A stretch of 64,000 nt of DNA from Thysanoteuthis rhombus (lineage: Eukaryota; Mollusca; Cephalopoda; Oegopsida; Thysanoteuthidae): positions 57,856,735-57,920,734 of the forward strand of contig OY735206.1 of the NCBI GenBank assembly GCA_963457665.1, written 5' to 3'. Below the pieces are notes generated by a model. It was not told where the DNA came from. It ran no database searches and was given only the letters and a program-made list of their open reading frames with translations. Positions within the stretch are counted from its first letter, which is position 1. Every line of letters starts with the position of its first letter. Positions 38,448-51,835 of this stretch are shown here, piece after piece. A program made the translations under genes and the position numbers.

Positions 38448-39835
38448 TTCGCAAAACCTGAAAAGTTCTACCAACTTTTGAAAATCCACAGTTATTTCCT
38501 TCACTAACCGTAATGCCATCGAATCATCAAAATAGGTAGGCCATCACATCAAAACCTTAGCTACGCAAGTTAAATCGTATATGCAATATACTGCTGTCCC
38601 CTTAAAAGAGTCAAATATATAAAAAAAAAATCCCAGAAAAGGTATTACTAGTCACTACGGACGCCAAATCCCTATATCATAATATTAAACATGAAAGCCC
38701 GTAACAATAGAACCCCTAAAAAAATCCGAAATGCAACACTTTCACATCCTCAATAGTTCCAATTTCAATAATTTCATTGTCACCCAAATGAAAGCCTGTA
38801 CCATTGGTGCAGTTTTGTCTCCTTCGTATGCGAAATTTGAAGACTGTCTCTTCTATGTTAGATTTATAAATGATATACTTTTTTATGTATACACCGGATT
38901 TGAAGTAAAACTAGAGAAATTCGTTTGACGTATAAACTTCACACACGATTCTAATAAATTTGATTATTAATTTGTTTTCCTTGACTATCACTATTCTTAG
39001 TGTTCAAACACCTGCAACTACTTTCTCTTCGAATCAGCCAACCCGAAACACCGGAAAAAATACTATTTTTACAAGTTCCTGGAATTAGAGAAATTTGCTC
39101 TACAGATTTTGAACTTAGCTAACACAGATACAACTTACTACAACATTTCACTAAACGAGGATATAATAAGGAGATATAAATGACTAAGTGAAAAAAGTTA
39201 CATACCACTCATAAGCATCTCCTACAGCAAACTCCTACCAGGAACCATGAATCATCTCCCAACGCAGACCCCTAAACATTAAAGACATGTTTTGCAGTAA
39301 CACTATAATAAAAAGCAGTCCAAAACGATACCATCTGGAAGACTGTTAAATTCTCTTAATCCTGCAACAATAGAAATAGTGTATACTGCAACCACTTTAA
39401 ACACACCATCACCATTACTAGCTCTACCACTGACAAGACTTTCTACTTATACCTCAATTCTAACTGCAAGGGGAAAAACCATCTACCTCTTAATATATAA
39501 TAAATGCAAACTGCCATATATAGGTAAGTCGGAATGGCAGTTCATCATCGGAATGGATAAGGATATGTTAAATTTGAATCATCAAATCATCCCAACCTAC
39601 TCCAAGTAAAACTATACTCCCATACAATCGGAAACAATTTTGGCGTAGACTCACCATCATTGGAGAAATACAATAAAAATGCACCTCCAGGCACGAATAG
39701 AATTCAAGAAATGTATGAGGACATGTCAATTGATAGACTTGAAACTTTCCAATGACGGACTCAAGGCTAAACTCAACAACCCCAACCAAACCACTCTCTT
39801 ACACCATAATCATTTGATTCATTCCCTACCTCCAT
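38448..39835 (+). mobile_element. Penelope-like element (second family), RT plus GIY-YIG, strongly decayed
   Basis: Plus-strand frames, shifted many times, follow the same family as 33310-33852 and add the RT. KPEKFYQLLKIH (family KFYxLPKIHK) starts the match. VLLVTTDAKSLYHNIKHESP is motif A with its Asp kept. TIGAVLSPSYAKFEDC is a motif B relic. FYVRFINDILFYVYTGFE is a motif C relic with FIND in place of (Y/F)xDD. SANPKHRKKYYFYKFL and a GIY-YIG region follow: CNHFKHTITITSSTTDKTFY, KTIYLLIYNKCKLPYIGKSE and WQF, then NRIQEMYEDMSIDRLETFQ. No part is intact. Confidence 0.8.
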
Positions 39836-40419
39836 ATAATTAATGTTATAAAATCATCATTTCCTAACTTTCATTTTATGTATATCAAACATTAAGAATT
39901 TCACACATTGTCATCCAGACCCAAACTTGAAGACTTTTATGCATGGTTCATTTTACTGATATTTGATTATACATAACAAAGACCCCCTGCTAACCTATTA
40001 CACACCCACTTGATAATTACTTGGGCTTGCCTCGATCCAGCCCACTTAGTACCCGAAAAGCACAACACTGAACCATTACCTAACTCCCATATATTCATTG
40101 CAGTCGATCCTTAAGAATGTTCACTTCCACTAACCAGTGTAACAAATAAGATTCCCATAACTGCAGCTACGACTTCCAACAATATAATCGAACAAACCAC
40201 CCCAGATTTCTCCATAGATGTAAAACAGTCAGGACTCACTACCATGGTTCAATAAATCTTTTCATTTCCAATTTGGATATCGAAGCCAAACATAGGATGC
40301 TAAAATCATTTCCTACGGAGAACTACTCTTTTAACCACCAAAAGGTACATACATGTTAGATTGAAAAAAAAAAACCTTCCCGAAGCATATATAGCATAAT
40401 AATTAATTCCTACGGGACG

Positions 40420-40423
<4 letters not shown>
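39836..40423 (+). other. Possible 3' non-coding flank of the Penelope-like relic
   Basis: No reading frame. It lies between the endonuclease relic and a (TA)n array and may include the element's untranslated sequence. Confidence 0.35.

Positions 40424-40502
<79 letters not shown>
40424..40502. repeat. (TA)n-(GT)n microsatellite
   Basis: About 24 TA units followed by about 15 GT units. Confidence 0.97.
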
Positions 40503-40504
<2 letters not shown>

Positions 40505-40631
40505 TAAAAATCAGTATAATATAATGTAATAATATAAAGAAAACATGAAGCCACTTCTGAAATGTAATGAATTTACTCCATAGAGTGCTCGATACATACA
40601 ACTTTTTACTCCTAAAATCAGAAAATCATTC

Positions 40632-40675
40632 GCCTGGTGAGGCCTGAAAAGGGCAGAAACATGAGCTAGTTTGTG
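40632..40675 (+). ncRNA. Hammerhead-like core near the second Penelope-like copy
   Basis: CTGGTGA (40634-40640; hammerhead consensus CTGATGA with one change) is followed by a short stem GCCT/GGGC with loop GAAAA (40642-40654), one extra A, then an exact GAAAC (40656-40660). A third stem is weak. It is about 0.8 kb 3' of the Penelope-like coding relic on the same strand. Confidence 0.35.
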
Positions 40676-40694
40676 TTGCGAATCCACATTCTAC

Positions 40695-40746
40695 TATATA
40701 TATATATATATATATATACAAATACATATGCCTCTGTAATCATCAT

Positions 40747-40817
<71 letters not shown>

Positions 40818-40825
40818 TAGATATA
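40695..40825. repeat. (TA)n, (CA)n and TAGA microsatellites
   Basis: (TA)n at 40695-40718, a short CA run near 40747-40757, and a long (TA)n at about 40759-40814 ending in TAGATAGATA. Confidence 0.95.
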
Positions 40826-41307
40826 TCCATACATAAATCTACATATGCCTTGTTTTAGTTGGACAGAGTGATACAATAGTACCGCTTTCAGTGAATATCG
40901 ATTTAACTATATTGAGGTGGTTTCTGTGTTCCAAAATAAATCACTGGGTGAAACAATCATGCCAGAGAGTGTCCTCTAGTGGTGGTCTCTAATCAGTGGA
41001 AGGTCGATTTAAAACTGTCTTGGGGTGAATGGAAAATAGGAAACTCTTGCTCTGACCAAACTCAAGAAACGAGAGAAAGAGATGAACATTCACATCTACT
41101 TCAGTCAGAGCTTCTAATCAACGATCGTCTCATTTTCGCCCCAGTATCATATTGGGTCTTAAAGTGGGGGTGTTTCAACCTTAAACAAAGCAGAGGGAAA
41201 GCTACAGAATTTTTATACGCTGTGTTTAACTTATTTTTCTTTATTTCAGGTGATTTATGAGACGGGAAACATCCATGGGTAGGTGAAGTGAATTTTTGCC
41301 GTCAGCT
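40826..41307. other. Anonymous DNA
   Basis: A plus-strand frame of 93 codons (40979-41260) has no recognised domain. A pyrimidine tract followed by CAG at about 41238-41250 resembles a splice acceptor by chance. Confidence 0.4.
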
Positions 41308-41330
41308 TTTTTTTTTTTTTTTTTTTTTTG
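41308..41330. repeat. Poly(T) tract of about 22
   Basis: A single T-run that could be the poly(A) tail of a minus-strand retroposon, but no retroposed body was recognised to its right. Confidence 0.8.
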
Positions 41331-41424
41331 ACTGCTATTGCCCTCTAAATATCTGACATCGTCTGGCACCATGAAAACAACATCTTGTTTTAGTTCAGAA
41401 ACCATTGCTCTCAATCAGTTGCAA

Positions 41425-41554
41425 CACACAATATATATATATATATATAAATATATAATGAGGGAGAGAGAGAAAGAGTGTGAGTGAGGGATGGAGGGAG
41501 AGAGATGCTTGTGTGTAGGTGCATGTGTGTTTGCAACTAAATGTCTCGTAGTTG

Positions 41555-41590
<36 letters not shown>

Positions 41591-41987
41591 AGAAATACTA
41601 TGATATATATTATGATGCAATATCCGATAAGTGGTGGGCTTATCCCAAAGAGTATTCAATACAACCAATATTAGATATTAGGTTGAGCTATTGTAGATTA
41701 CAAAATACAATGAAATAAAAGATTCATTACATAAACGCGTTTATGTTTCGGTCGTGTTTTGGCTTTACATTCCTATTCTAGACGTTTTTTCTCTAAGGAT
41801 GAAGAATATTCAACTTACTCTGTTCATATATTTTTTTCTTTTTCTTTTGTGTCCCGACGTTTAGTTATTGGTCACTGCTTTGCATGTTTTTTTTTGCGTT
41901 TTACATAGTGGAGAATATTTACTGTCTGATAGTTATAAATTAGCAGGTGATACTGTGGGCACCATCTTCATCAGTATGCTGTTCAAG

Positions 41988-42033
<46 letters not shown>

Positions 42034-42060
42034 TCGAATATATATATATATTCATGTATT
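41425..42060. repeat. Scattered (TA)n and GA-rich microsatellites
   Basis: (TA)n at about 41430-41455, GA-rich at about 41459-41506, (TA)n at about 41557-41587 and 41988-42026, and a shorter one at 42040-42051. Unique sequence between them shows no gene. Confidence 0.9.
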
Positions 42061-42834
42061 TAATGTAAATGTTCGCATATACTCCTACATGTGATGATGA
42101 TAGTAAATGGAGCTAAAATCAAACTTCTGTTCGTATGGATATTCTTTAAATGAAATAACAAGAAAAACAACACGTAAATGCATTTGATCACTACTATATG
42201 TGAATGCAAAAATAAGTTACTCTCTAGCACATTTGCATTTCAATGAGGCATGAATATAGAAATAAATTTGACAAGAAGACAAAGTTGGAGAGATTCTAAT
42301 TGAAACAAATTTTCGAAGAATCTATGAATTTAATGGAAAGTGTTGATAATGCTAACAGCAATTTCTTGGGATAATTTGCAAATGAACTCCAGCTTTCATT
42401 TTATTTTATCAATCCATGCCAGCTTATTCAACAGCTTAATTATGCTTACATGTAATAACTCTTCAGATTAATACAATACAATGTATAACTGATTAGACTG
42501 ATCTCAATTTAAAATTGCTGTAATGTTATTAATGTAATGTAAATTTCAAAGCGATTCTATACAGTATTTTTTATATTATCATTCAATGTTATCAAAGGCT
42601 CTGTGGTCTATTCTGATAAACAATGATGATTTTCCTAAAAAATTTTCATTTATTTATTCATAGTTGAGCAAAGTTTTCAAATTGAATGATTTAAGTTTTC
42701 GTGTAATGTTAATAATTCATCGTAAAGTCTGACCAAAGAAAAGGAACCATTCTTTCCAATGTTGCAAATTGCAGATTGATTAAATTGAATTACTGAAACC
42801 TTTGCTGGGTTAATAGAGGAATTAGAATAGACGA
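42061..42834. other. Anonymous AT-rich DNA
   Basis: No supported feature. Confidence 0.5.
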
Positions 42835-43490
42835 CAAATACAGAAACCTCAGATTGCAGACAAAGCCGTTCTTTTTGCTGGGAACCACCATGAATTCAAA
42901 CTAGTGCTAGACGATAAAAATCGATCAAAATCACGAACTCAGAGCTGGAAAAAGTAGGTAACTATATCTACCTAGGACAACAAATCTCCATGGAATCTCA
43001 GAAGAAAAAGAAACAAAAATCTTGAATGGCAAGATTTTGGTTCAAGAACAAGAAAATCGCATTAGTCCTAAAAAGAAGGCCATACAACCTATGCGTCCTT
43101 CCGCTAGTCACCAACGTAGCTGAAACATGGGACATAATAAAAAAAAAAGACGCCCAGAGTTAGAACCATGCAACTTGCAGATGAAAAAAAATCAAGTTTA
43201 ACCTCACATGGAAAGATCAAAAGAAAGTACTGTACGTTAGAGGAAAAAACAGGAGCTCGAAATACCATATAAACGGCAAGATAACTCAAAAGCAATGGGC
43301 TGGCTATGTTGCAAGAATGTCTGTCTACCTATGGACATGACTCACTACGTGGACCCCTAGAGATCACATGAAAAGATCAATAGGAGATGGCGAGACAAGT
43401 TAAGCAAGTATTGGCTCTGCAAAGCCCATGATAGAGAGGTTGGTGAATCTTTGAAGACGTCCAACGACGGACGCTAAAGATTTTTCCCTC
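42835..43490 (+). mobile_element. RTE-type LINE fragment, RT motif C to 3' end
   Basis: Starts with IDDKYRNLRF and, after a one-base frameshift within the motif, ADKAVLFAG: FADD has become FADK and the frame is broken at the same spot (about 42851-42875). The family's next segment is shortened before SELEKVGNYIYLGQQISMES. Then LVLKRRPYNLCVLPLVT, a degenerate TYGAETW (NVAETWD), KITQKQWAGYVARMS, and CCAACGACGGACGCT at the 3' end. No ATG tail follows, so the end is trimmed. Confidence 0.85.
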
Positions 43491-44350
43491 CATATTTTTA
43501 ATCTTATCAATCTTGGGAGAAAAACAAGATCTGTGATTTATCAATACCTCTACAATGCCAAGATATCGAGACTTACTATCGAAGCACAGTTGAACGTTCA
43601 TTTTTTCTCCAATTGCAGTCATCTTTTTAATTGATTAAATCGGTCAATAAAATCGAATATCTCCTCAAGGTTGCAACACAACTTTTTCCGACGAATGTTC
43701 GATGCTGCTTACGTTTCATTCATGTGCTAGAGCACATTCCATTCCTAGCTCCAAATACGTCCATTCGTTCAGTTCAACTAATATATTTATCAGTCAGAAC
43801 TTATCAATGTTGCAAATCAAAATTAATATGAATTGGATGAACAGATAATATAATAAGCAGAAATGCAAGTAAAAAACGATTGAGCTCTGGACCCCTACAA
43901 TGTTCCATAGGGGTTTTATGTTGAAGTACTGCTTTCATCTCATGAAAACTAGATGGTTCATTTATTCAGAATCAGCATCCAGTACAACATGAAGTGCATC
44001 ACCACACATGAAAGTGAAATATTTGCAGTTGTGTTAACGAGCATTATTTTAGTGCAGAATTAGTCTTTGAATTTGTACGTGATCGTATGATGAGAAAATC
44101 AGCATTCAAAATGGTTGTGTACTTCTCATGTTATGTGTTTTATAAAACATGGTCTGGACTATATATTGAAAATGACCTTATTGAGGCAAAACTGGTGAAT
44201 ACCCTAAGAAGAGTTGCTGAAAGTAAGCAAACTCTTTTGGTTAAATCAGCTTACTAAGACTTCTAAAATTCCATCCGATTGGGTCAGTCTGCAGCAATCG
44301 ATCAGTAGAAAAATCTGTTGTTCCGTTAAAAATTTAATGAATATCAATTG

Positions 44351-44355
<5 letters not shown>
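43491..44355. other. Anonymous DNA
   Basis: A minus-strand frame of 81 codons (43377-43622) overlaps the LINE end, and an interrupted minus-strand stretch (43500-43700) could be a further old repeat that I cannot identify. Confidence 0.35.
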
Positions 44356-44386
<31 letters not shown>

Positions 44387-44442
44387 CGTGTGTGTGTGTG
44401 TGTGTTATTATGATATACATGTATATATATGTATATATATAT
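44356..44442. repeat. (TA)n-(GT)n microsatellites
   Basis: (TA)n at about 44358-44385, (GT)n at about 44388-44405, then ATGTATAT repeats to about 44442. Confidence 0.95.
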
Positions 44443-47400
44443 TATTGTTTCAGGGATGTACTACATCTCTTCTGTGTGGCTATTGACTTTCCATTATCCC
44501 ATCCAGTACCGCGAGGCAGAATTGAAACCTTCACCTCTGGACTACAGAACTGGACGGATATATATAGTCTAGAAAGCTTTACAGCTTTAAATACCAAACG
44601 CTGTTTGTGTCAAATCAGTCACCTATTTCCTAATATTTGTTTACATATTTTATGTAATTTTCTCCATTAATTTGCTTTAACATTCCCCATACTGTTCAAA
44701 ACCACACTGTTTATTTTCCAGCTTATATTTAGTTATATCAATTTGTACAGCTTTATGTTATGTACTACATTAAAATCCTAACTATTCAAAGTATTGTTGT
44801 ATTCAGACAAAAGAATAATATTTCACATGATTAAATATAGGGGATATTGTACACTAGCCCGCACAGTATCAATTATCGTGGAAAGATTACTTTCCCATTT
44901 GGGGCATACTCACGTAAAAACGATGTAAGAACTTTGAGATGTAATTTAAGGATGAGAGATCAGTAAACAGGACAACAAACCTGAGTGATTGTTCATGTCA
45001 CTTCTATCAATTGATCACCCATGTGAATTCTGAGTCAGTAGTGTCGGTTTTATTCTCAGACTGCGTACAAACAAACCTATCATATTATCTTGAATAATGC
45101 TTACTGCACAACAATAATTTTCTGGTTAATTTTCTACCAAAATATTCAACCGAAGAATTTGACAATTTTTTTTACTAATCTTGAAGTTAAATTTTCCACA
45201 TTGTGGGGAAAAGAAAAGGTAACAGATTTGCTTAATGATCTCATGAAATAGATGAATACAGCTTTAGAAATCGCTGTTTATTCATGAGATTTCCATAGAT
45301 TTGTGTTGCTCTTTTTTTTCCTACTTTGAATGCAACGTATGTAGCATCACAAGTGGACTATAAATGTTCATAATTTAAAATGCAAGATTATCATTTCATG
45401 GCAATTTGATGGAAATTTTGATCCCAACTAACATTATTCTCATTGATGCTTATTCTTTCATATTTACTTTTTCAGGAATTCTCAGCTGGTTGTTTTTCTA
45501 TCCGTCTTTATAATTCCCAGTAAACATTATCGTACTGTATCGTTGAGAAAGGGTTGCTTCATAGACTTATAATTTGCACTCTACTTTAAGATTTAAAAAA
45601 GGTAGAAATAATCACGGCATCATTTCTTGAAGTATGCTCATATGTTATGTCCGGATAGAATCAAGATATATCCTGTTTAAATTTGAAGTGCTAAAAAGAT
45701 GTACTGGCATAATGCTTTTATTGTCAAGCAAATAAGTTACAAATTTATATTTTCCTCACATATTAGAGTTAATTGATTGATGATAGGTGGTACTTAATTA
45801 CACTGTGTTGTCTAATAGAAATCGATAATAATGAACGAATGTAATGATCAAAATAGGGATGTTTGAATTGATAATGTCAAATATTTTCAGTTTTTTTTTC
45901 TTTATTAGGTGAAGCATAATGTGTTATGTTTAGATTTTAGTCCATTTCTGTTTTTCTGCTTTCGACATAATTCATTACCTCAGTTTTTTTCTGCAAGATT
46001 TTCTTTCGGCAGGGAGCGAACAGCACCAATCTGAAAATAAAGAATACGCCTCAAGTCGCAATTAAAAATGAATGTTGATAATGTATTAGTTGCATTCAAC
46101 GTTGAGATTATTTGAAAATGATAAATACGTTCGATGTTTACACTTTTCTCACTCTAACGATGGTCTAAGTTGACAAGAAAATTGGAATATGAATGAATAA
46201 TAGAAATAGGAGGAAATATTTGCTCTCATTCACTCACTAATTCAAGCACAGGTGGCCAAAGCTTTTGAGAAAGTTGGCTTGACACCATTTTGCTTTCACA
46301 AAAAAAGACATTAGACGAGGTGGAGAGCTTGACATACAGCAGTATGTCTCAGTACTTAGTATCATACATTTTTTGTATCATACGGTTTTTGTAGGCACTG
46401 AAACCTAAGGCACTTTCCAAATCAAAGACAAGCATCTCTACAATCATTGCAACACTCTCGAGTCTAATGAAGTTCATTTCAGTTGGCTAGAATCAGTCGA
46501 AAGCAATTGCCGAATAAACTAACCATAATTGCTTTTTTGCTTCACGTCATACCCCTGTTTCATAGGAATACTTTACTTTTAAATTGTACAGGAAACATGT
46601 ATTTGAAAATAGCTTTCCTACTGCGTCTGAACAGAGGTATTTTGCTGCAATAAAATATTATCTAGTTTCTGAGGTTTGAATTTAATTGAAAGCTAAACTT
46701 TAATCAAAGAAAAGTAGTATTCCATTGAAATGTTTCCCGATTTCCACAAGTGAAAATAAATATTGACTCTAGGCAATGATGCCTTCTTTAAAAAAGTGGA
46801 CTCATCAATGCGAATAATATTGGCAGGTGTTATTACACAAAGAGAGTCGGATTGATATACATTCAATACACATTCCCGTCACAATCCGAAAATAGAAAAA
46901 ATAATTTCATAAGCCGTAATGGAGCAAAACAAAGAGGTAATTAAAAATAATTTATGTACGGAAGATTTGTAGTATTCCCTGACCAAAGATATAGTAATGA
47001 TGATGTGTCAGGCTAGTTTGTAAGATGATGCAGTGATGGAATGCACTTGAACTTGGATGCGGAAGACCCTGGGAGAAGGTGTGCGCTTTTCCTAAAACGG
47101 CTTTGCTTAAACAAGCAATGAATAGGCGGACAGTATCGTATCCATAACAAATAGTTATAAACATAATGTAATGTGTTTTTGTCATGATTAGAAAAAACAA
47201 ACAAACTTTGACACAATAATTCAAAGCAGATTTAGTATGAACTTACTTCATTAAAAACTAAATTGAGAGTGAATATTAGGTACCGTATCTATGCCTATAA
47301 TAACCAGTGTCATTGAATTGGTTTATACATGTGTTTGTCTGGGACAAGTTACAGCAGGAATATAATTTTTACTCCGTTTTTGTTTTTGATGTTAATTAAA

Positions 47401-49325
47401 GAAAGGGAAAGAATAAAACTTATGAAACCGACTGCAGATGTTTTGAGCCTGTGTGGTGTATGTGCACATCTGCTCGCAGTGTTTTTTTAAGTAAGGTTTT
47501 AACTTGAGTTTTAACTTTGACTATTGTTTTCAAAAGCTATAAGAAAGAGGGAAGAAACGTATCGGATGAGAAAGAAGCACAACTGCCATCCGATATTCCA
47601 CTCTCGATACCTAACTATTTGTCCTCTTATCTCTCTGCTAGACTCAACTTCCCACCTTCAGACTGTGTTTGGTAAAATAGTAAAATGTCTCAGCAAGAAA
47701 ATAAATCTAGAAAAAAAAACCCGAATCAATTTCACCTGTTTTTTTGTTGTTGTCTCAAGCTTAGAATATTTTTTGTTTTAATTCATTTTGAAAGTAATAT
47801 AATCCTCATTTTGCCTATGATAATGTATTTATACAAAAATATGATTTCATAATCAATCTATGTCTAAATAGTTCATTTTTGGCGCGTACTTTGCAAGTAT
47901 ATGATACATATCTTTGAGAGGAATCATTTACATCCCAAATATTTCTTAGCAATCAAACATCTTTTTGTGTTCTGGTTGTTGTTCCTGCAATCTTTCAGTT
48001 TATACATTCTTCAGCCTTTTTCAGGATGATAATCCTTAAAGAAAGACCAAAAACGTATTTCTCCGGTAAATGGTGGTAGGAAAAGACACTTGACGAAAGC
48101 TTAAGAATAGATTGAATAAAACATTTTGGTAATGACATCTAGGACGTGGAAAAGAAGTTCAGTTGTCCAATCAGCTACTTTATCTGCCAATCTCTATCAT
48201 ACCCCGACAAATATTGATTACATATTGAGCTAAGTATTTACGTCAATCAACGTATGTGACCATATGTATTTCATGATTCATATGCTTGGTTGAAGTTTTG
48301 TACTGACTGAATCATCGAGACGTATACCGTGGCAAAAACACATCATTTTCGATGCTAAACACTTTTGGCATTGTTCCAGACAAAGCTGAGTCAGAAAATA
48401 ACTATTTCAAAAAAGGTGTTGATTAGGTGTTTGAGACAAGATGAACTTCATAAGTGCAGATACTCATTTCCAAAGCAGGTAAGATTATCCTTACAATTCC
48501 ATTGTACTTGGTCTTGTGCAACACTATGCTAAGCTCAGTCAATACATACACGCCAGGTTCATTGTTCATCTATAAGCCAGCTTCCATAAAAAAAAAATCT
48601 TCAATGGTGTTCCATCATGTACTGAGTTCATTGACCACTCGGCAAAAACCAATTTTAATCTACAGTCTACTTTAGTCGAGATACTTTACACAAAAATTAG
48701 TGCTTAATGCATGGACATTATTCACGAAGGAATGTAGTTTTGACTTCTTCCCCTGATAATTTTACCATAGTCAAAACTTAATAATTTGTTCTGCTCCTGG
48801 CTGTACGTGTTCTGAGTAATCCCATTCGGTCCTTCGTTACCACGACTTTGCTGCGTTATTGCTACTTGGGGAAAACGTTGGGGTTTAAAGTATTCAATGC
48901 TGATGCATTGAGTTCTATTGTTATAAGAATAATAAAAAGACTAACTCCTTTCACGCCTGTATTTACTGTATGAGCCGTAGGAAATGAATGTTTCTCTTCG
49001 CTCTTAGCTTAAAGTGTTTTTCAGAAGTCGAGCAAACCAGTCCGACATTTTGGTAGTTATTTGGGACTTTTGGCATTGTAACATTTCAAACGTTATTTTG
49101 CTGTTCTTGTAGACATAATGAGCACAAAAATGGGTCAATACAACCGCATTCTGACACGTATTTATTGTCTGAGTTTCGATTTGGAATCTCCACTATATAA
49201 TGCTACATCTATGTAATTAATATTTATCACAGGATTAAGAGCATCGATAAGTGAACAGGTTGAAAAACAGATAACCCTGAGTAAAATAAATGCTTTTATA
49301 ATTCAATGAAAGAAGATAAATGGGA
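44443..49325. other. Long stretch of anonymous AT-rich DNA
   Basis: Almost 5 kb with no microsatellite longer than a few units and no transposon motif that I recognise. Frames at 46952-47224, 47524-47781 and 48454-48675 (73-90 codons) have no domain. This is the longest repeat-poor block of the window. Introns of an unseen gene or old unidentifiable repeats are both possible. Confidence 0.45.
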
Positions 49326-49400
49326 CTGTGTTCTTTGATTCGATCAGTCCCTGCTGATATGATCATTTATTTGTTTGATCGATATAAGCCGTTGTGTTTC
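49326..49400 (+). repeat. Short dispersed repeat, copy 1
   Basis: Shares GTGTTxTTTxATTCGATCAG and GATATGATCAxTT with 50089-50155, in the same orientation. Family unknown. Confidence 0.5.
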
Positions 49401-50088
49401 ACATTGTCGAATACGTAAGGAAAATGAGGACAAGAACAATTACAATCTGTTTTCTAATCTGCTTGCTATAAGGTCTCCTAAAATGCCAGTTATTGAAGTT
49501 GTTGAAGTTATAGACTTTTAAAAGCGGTGTTGGACAGCAATTTGCTCAGACATTGGGGAAGAAAGGCACTTGACCTCTTATCTTCTGTAGTCAAGTGGCC
49601 AATTAGTTACTCACCATGTTTCCTACACCTTAATTTACACCGACCAGTTTTTCTCTTCTTTGCACCCCCTTTAATCCTAATGGAATTCTTTTCTGTTCTT
49701 TGTTTTGTTTTGTTTCTTGCTAGTTCACAGGGAATTAATTTTCTTTATTTCCTTCATCATATTGACCTAACTTCCTTAACCAATTGGCTGTTAAATCACA
49801 TCCTTCTTTTCGTCCTTTCCCTTTCCGTTCCCACTGTCCTCATGTCAAAATAAGTGCTAAGATTGAATCTTTTTTTCTTACATTGAAAACGCAATTAAAG
49901 AAAACGATTAATCACTGCACTGGTGGTGATCTTCCGGCTGTCAAACCAAATTCGGCCAAATACAAACGATTCGATGTGAATCAAAGAAATGAATCATGCT
50001 TCCAGCGCACGCAAGCTGGTCTCTAAAATTGGCCAATTCCTGACAAATATAAATCGGTCGTCCTGTTTCCGGTGTAACACATACAGGT
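49401..50088. other. Anonymous DNA
   Basis: A plus-strand frame of 108 codons (49527-49853), Leu/Phe-rich because of T-rich DNA, has no recognised domain. Not called as a gene. Confidence 0.4.
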
Positions 50089-50155
50089 GTGTTGTTTTAT
50101 TCGATCAGTTTACAGGAGATATGATCACTTCTCTGGTTGATTAATCTCGGCCTTC
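50089..50155 (+). repeat. Short dispersed repeat, copy 2
   Basis: Counterpart of 49326-49400. The shared blocks are separated by similar spacing, followed in both by TTGAT and an AT-rich stretch. Confidence 0.5.
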
Positions 50156-51589
50156 ATGAGATTCCTGTCCTTACATAAGTAAGAAAAACTTAAATCAGGA
50201 GCAAAATAAGCAAAGATAACACGGAGAAGTGGATATAAAAAAAGCATTCAACGGAATTTTTTGTTGCTCAGTCACTTTCCTGGAATAAAAATGGTATTAT
50301 ATTGACGTTTTATTGGAGAATAAGAAGACAAAAATAGAGCGAAGGCCAGTTTCAGTCAATTAATCGGTTCCGTAAATGTGGGTACCAAGTTTGGATCAAA
50401 ATCATTATAGCAGCAAAGTGAGCTTGATTACTACACTGATAATCATTGAAATGCGCCAAACATGCAATAAAAAAGATTTCAGTGGTTAATTGAATTTACT
50501 TTGATTTTGCATATTACCCTAAGTGTAAAATATCCTATTAGGATTGAACTCATTACAGTAGTAATGGTCTGTCCGTCCAGTCAGGTAACCAATAATTCAG
50601 GCAGAAGCCCAGCCATCCGGTACGTCTATTAGAGATCATCAAATAAAACAATCACCATTGTTTTTTTTTTTTTTCAGTTCTATGCTTGTCTGTGTAGCGA
50701 GCTGGCTATACTTATTTTTATGTGTATCGTCAGCATGAACTACGCCAACAGAGTTATCAAGCCGGAGATTTAAACATTTGTTACTTAATTTTTTCAAAAG
50801 AGGTCCTTTTGTTTTTAGAATATCCCTCGTCACCTTCACCACCACTGTAGGTTAGTTTGTGTCTGGCAGCATTTTTAAGCTTGTTGTGTGATCACTGCCC
50901 CAACAAAAAGTGAGAGAACTAAATCATTTATTAATCACCTCACGCTAATGATTCAGTTGATCATCCCCCAACACGCTAGGCTGCCAAAAACATTAATCAC
51001 GTAACGGTTTTTATTGAGTGGATAAGCAGACCTATTTTATATCTTTTTTCGGATCAGATTTCCTGAAATAACGAACGATCCTGCTTGACACTATTTATCA
51101 TCTGGCGGCCAAGTTGTAACTTTATAGTCCACAAAAAAACTAATTAATTTTACCCACATTTGTTGGTACTGCAGTCTGTATTGTGCCCCCGTATCTGCTG
51201 AAAAGATTTTTTTCCAAATTGCTGAATCCTTTGGATTATGATTTATCTCTATTGTTGTCAACCTGAATCACTTCAAAAGTTATTGATCTGCTGTTTTCTC
51301 TACATAATTCACAGGAATTATGTAAAGCCTTCATGTCTGGATATAATCAGTAGACAAAACATCGGACTTACTGATAATTACAGTTGCCGTTGGTAGTATT
51401 GTTACTGATCGTTTTGTTATCAATGATATCGCTTCAATATTAATTTCTGATCTTATCTACTCTGGACGGTTCTTGCACGTCATGATTTACATAAAAGTGT
51501 CTACTCTAATTCATCCTATAACTTTTCTCATTTAATTTGTGCTTCTCTAGATTCAGATTTTGGTTGATATTTTCTACAGTGAATGTCCT
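50156..51589. other. Anonymous DNA
   Basis: A minus-strand frame at 50639-50845 (68 codons) ends in a 12-14 base A-run on that strand (50660-50674). No family recognised. Confidence 0.4.
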
Positions 51590-51835
51590 CAATACTCCAG
51601 CACTCTCTTCAGTATTTTAACTATTTTCAGTAATGTCGACGTCTGGTTGGTCTCGATTCTCTACTGAGTTTCCTGTACCTCCAGTCGTTCCAGGATTGAT
51701 CTTTGTGTGCTAACATTGACTGGATAGTACTGTCATCCAAGAATTTTACTGGTTCTTCTGTTTTCAGTAATGTCCAAATACCTCTCTGGCTTTTTGTCTT
51801 CTTGTAATGCTACTCTGTCGTCTGCTAAAACCAAA
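51590..51835 (-). mobile_element. R2/R4-like LINE, C-terminal fragment
   Basis: Minus-strand frames read LADDRVALQEDKKPERYLDI, then TQRSILERLEVQETQ and RIETNQTSTLLKIVKILKRV followed by LEY. These match in order the endonuclease C-terminus of the LINE at 53130-54235, where ADHRA, IGALGT and TARILRRVLE occupy the same positions. The IGALG block is lost. The fragment is short, so the family call relies on the combined order of the motifs. Confidence 0.6.

Noticed and set aside
41200..41260. Pyrimidine tract plus CAG as a splice acceptor
   Set aside because: No flanking coding potential or matching donor; such tracts are common by chance in T-rich DNA.
49527..49853. Hydrophobic 108-codon frame suggesting a membrane protein
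   Set aside because: The Leu/Phe richness follows from T-rich DNA; there is no signal peptide pattern or family match.
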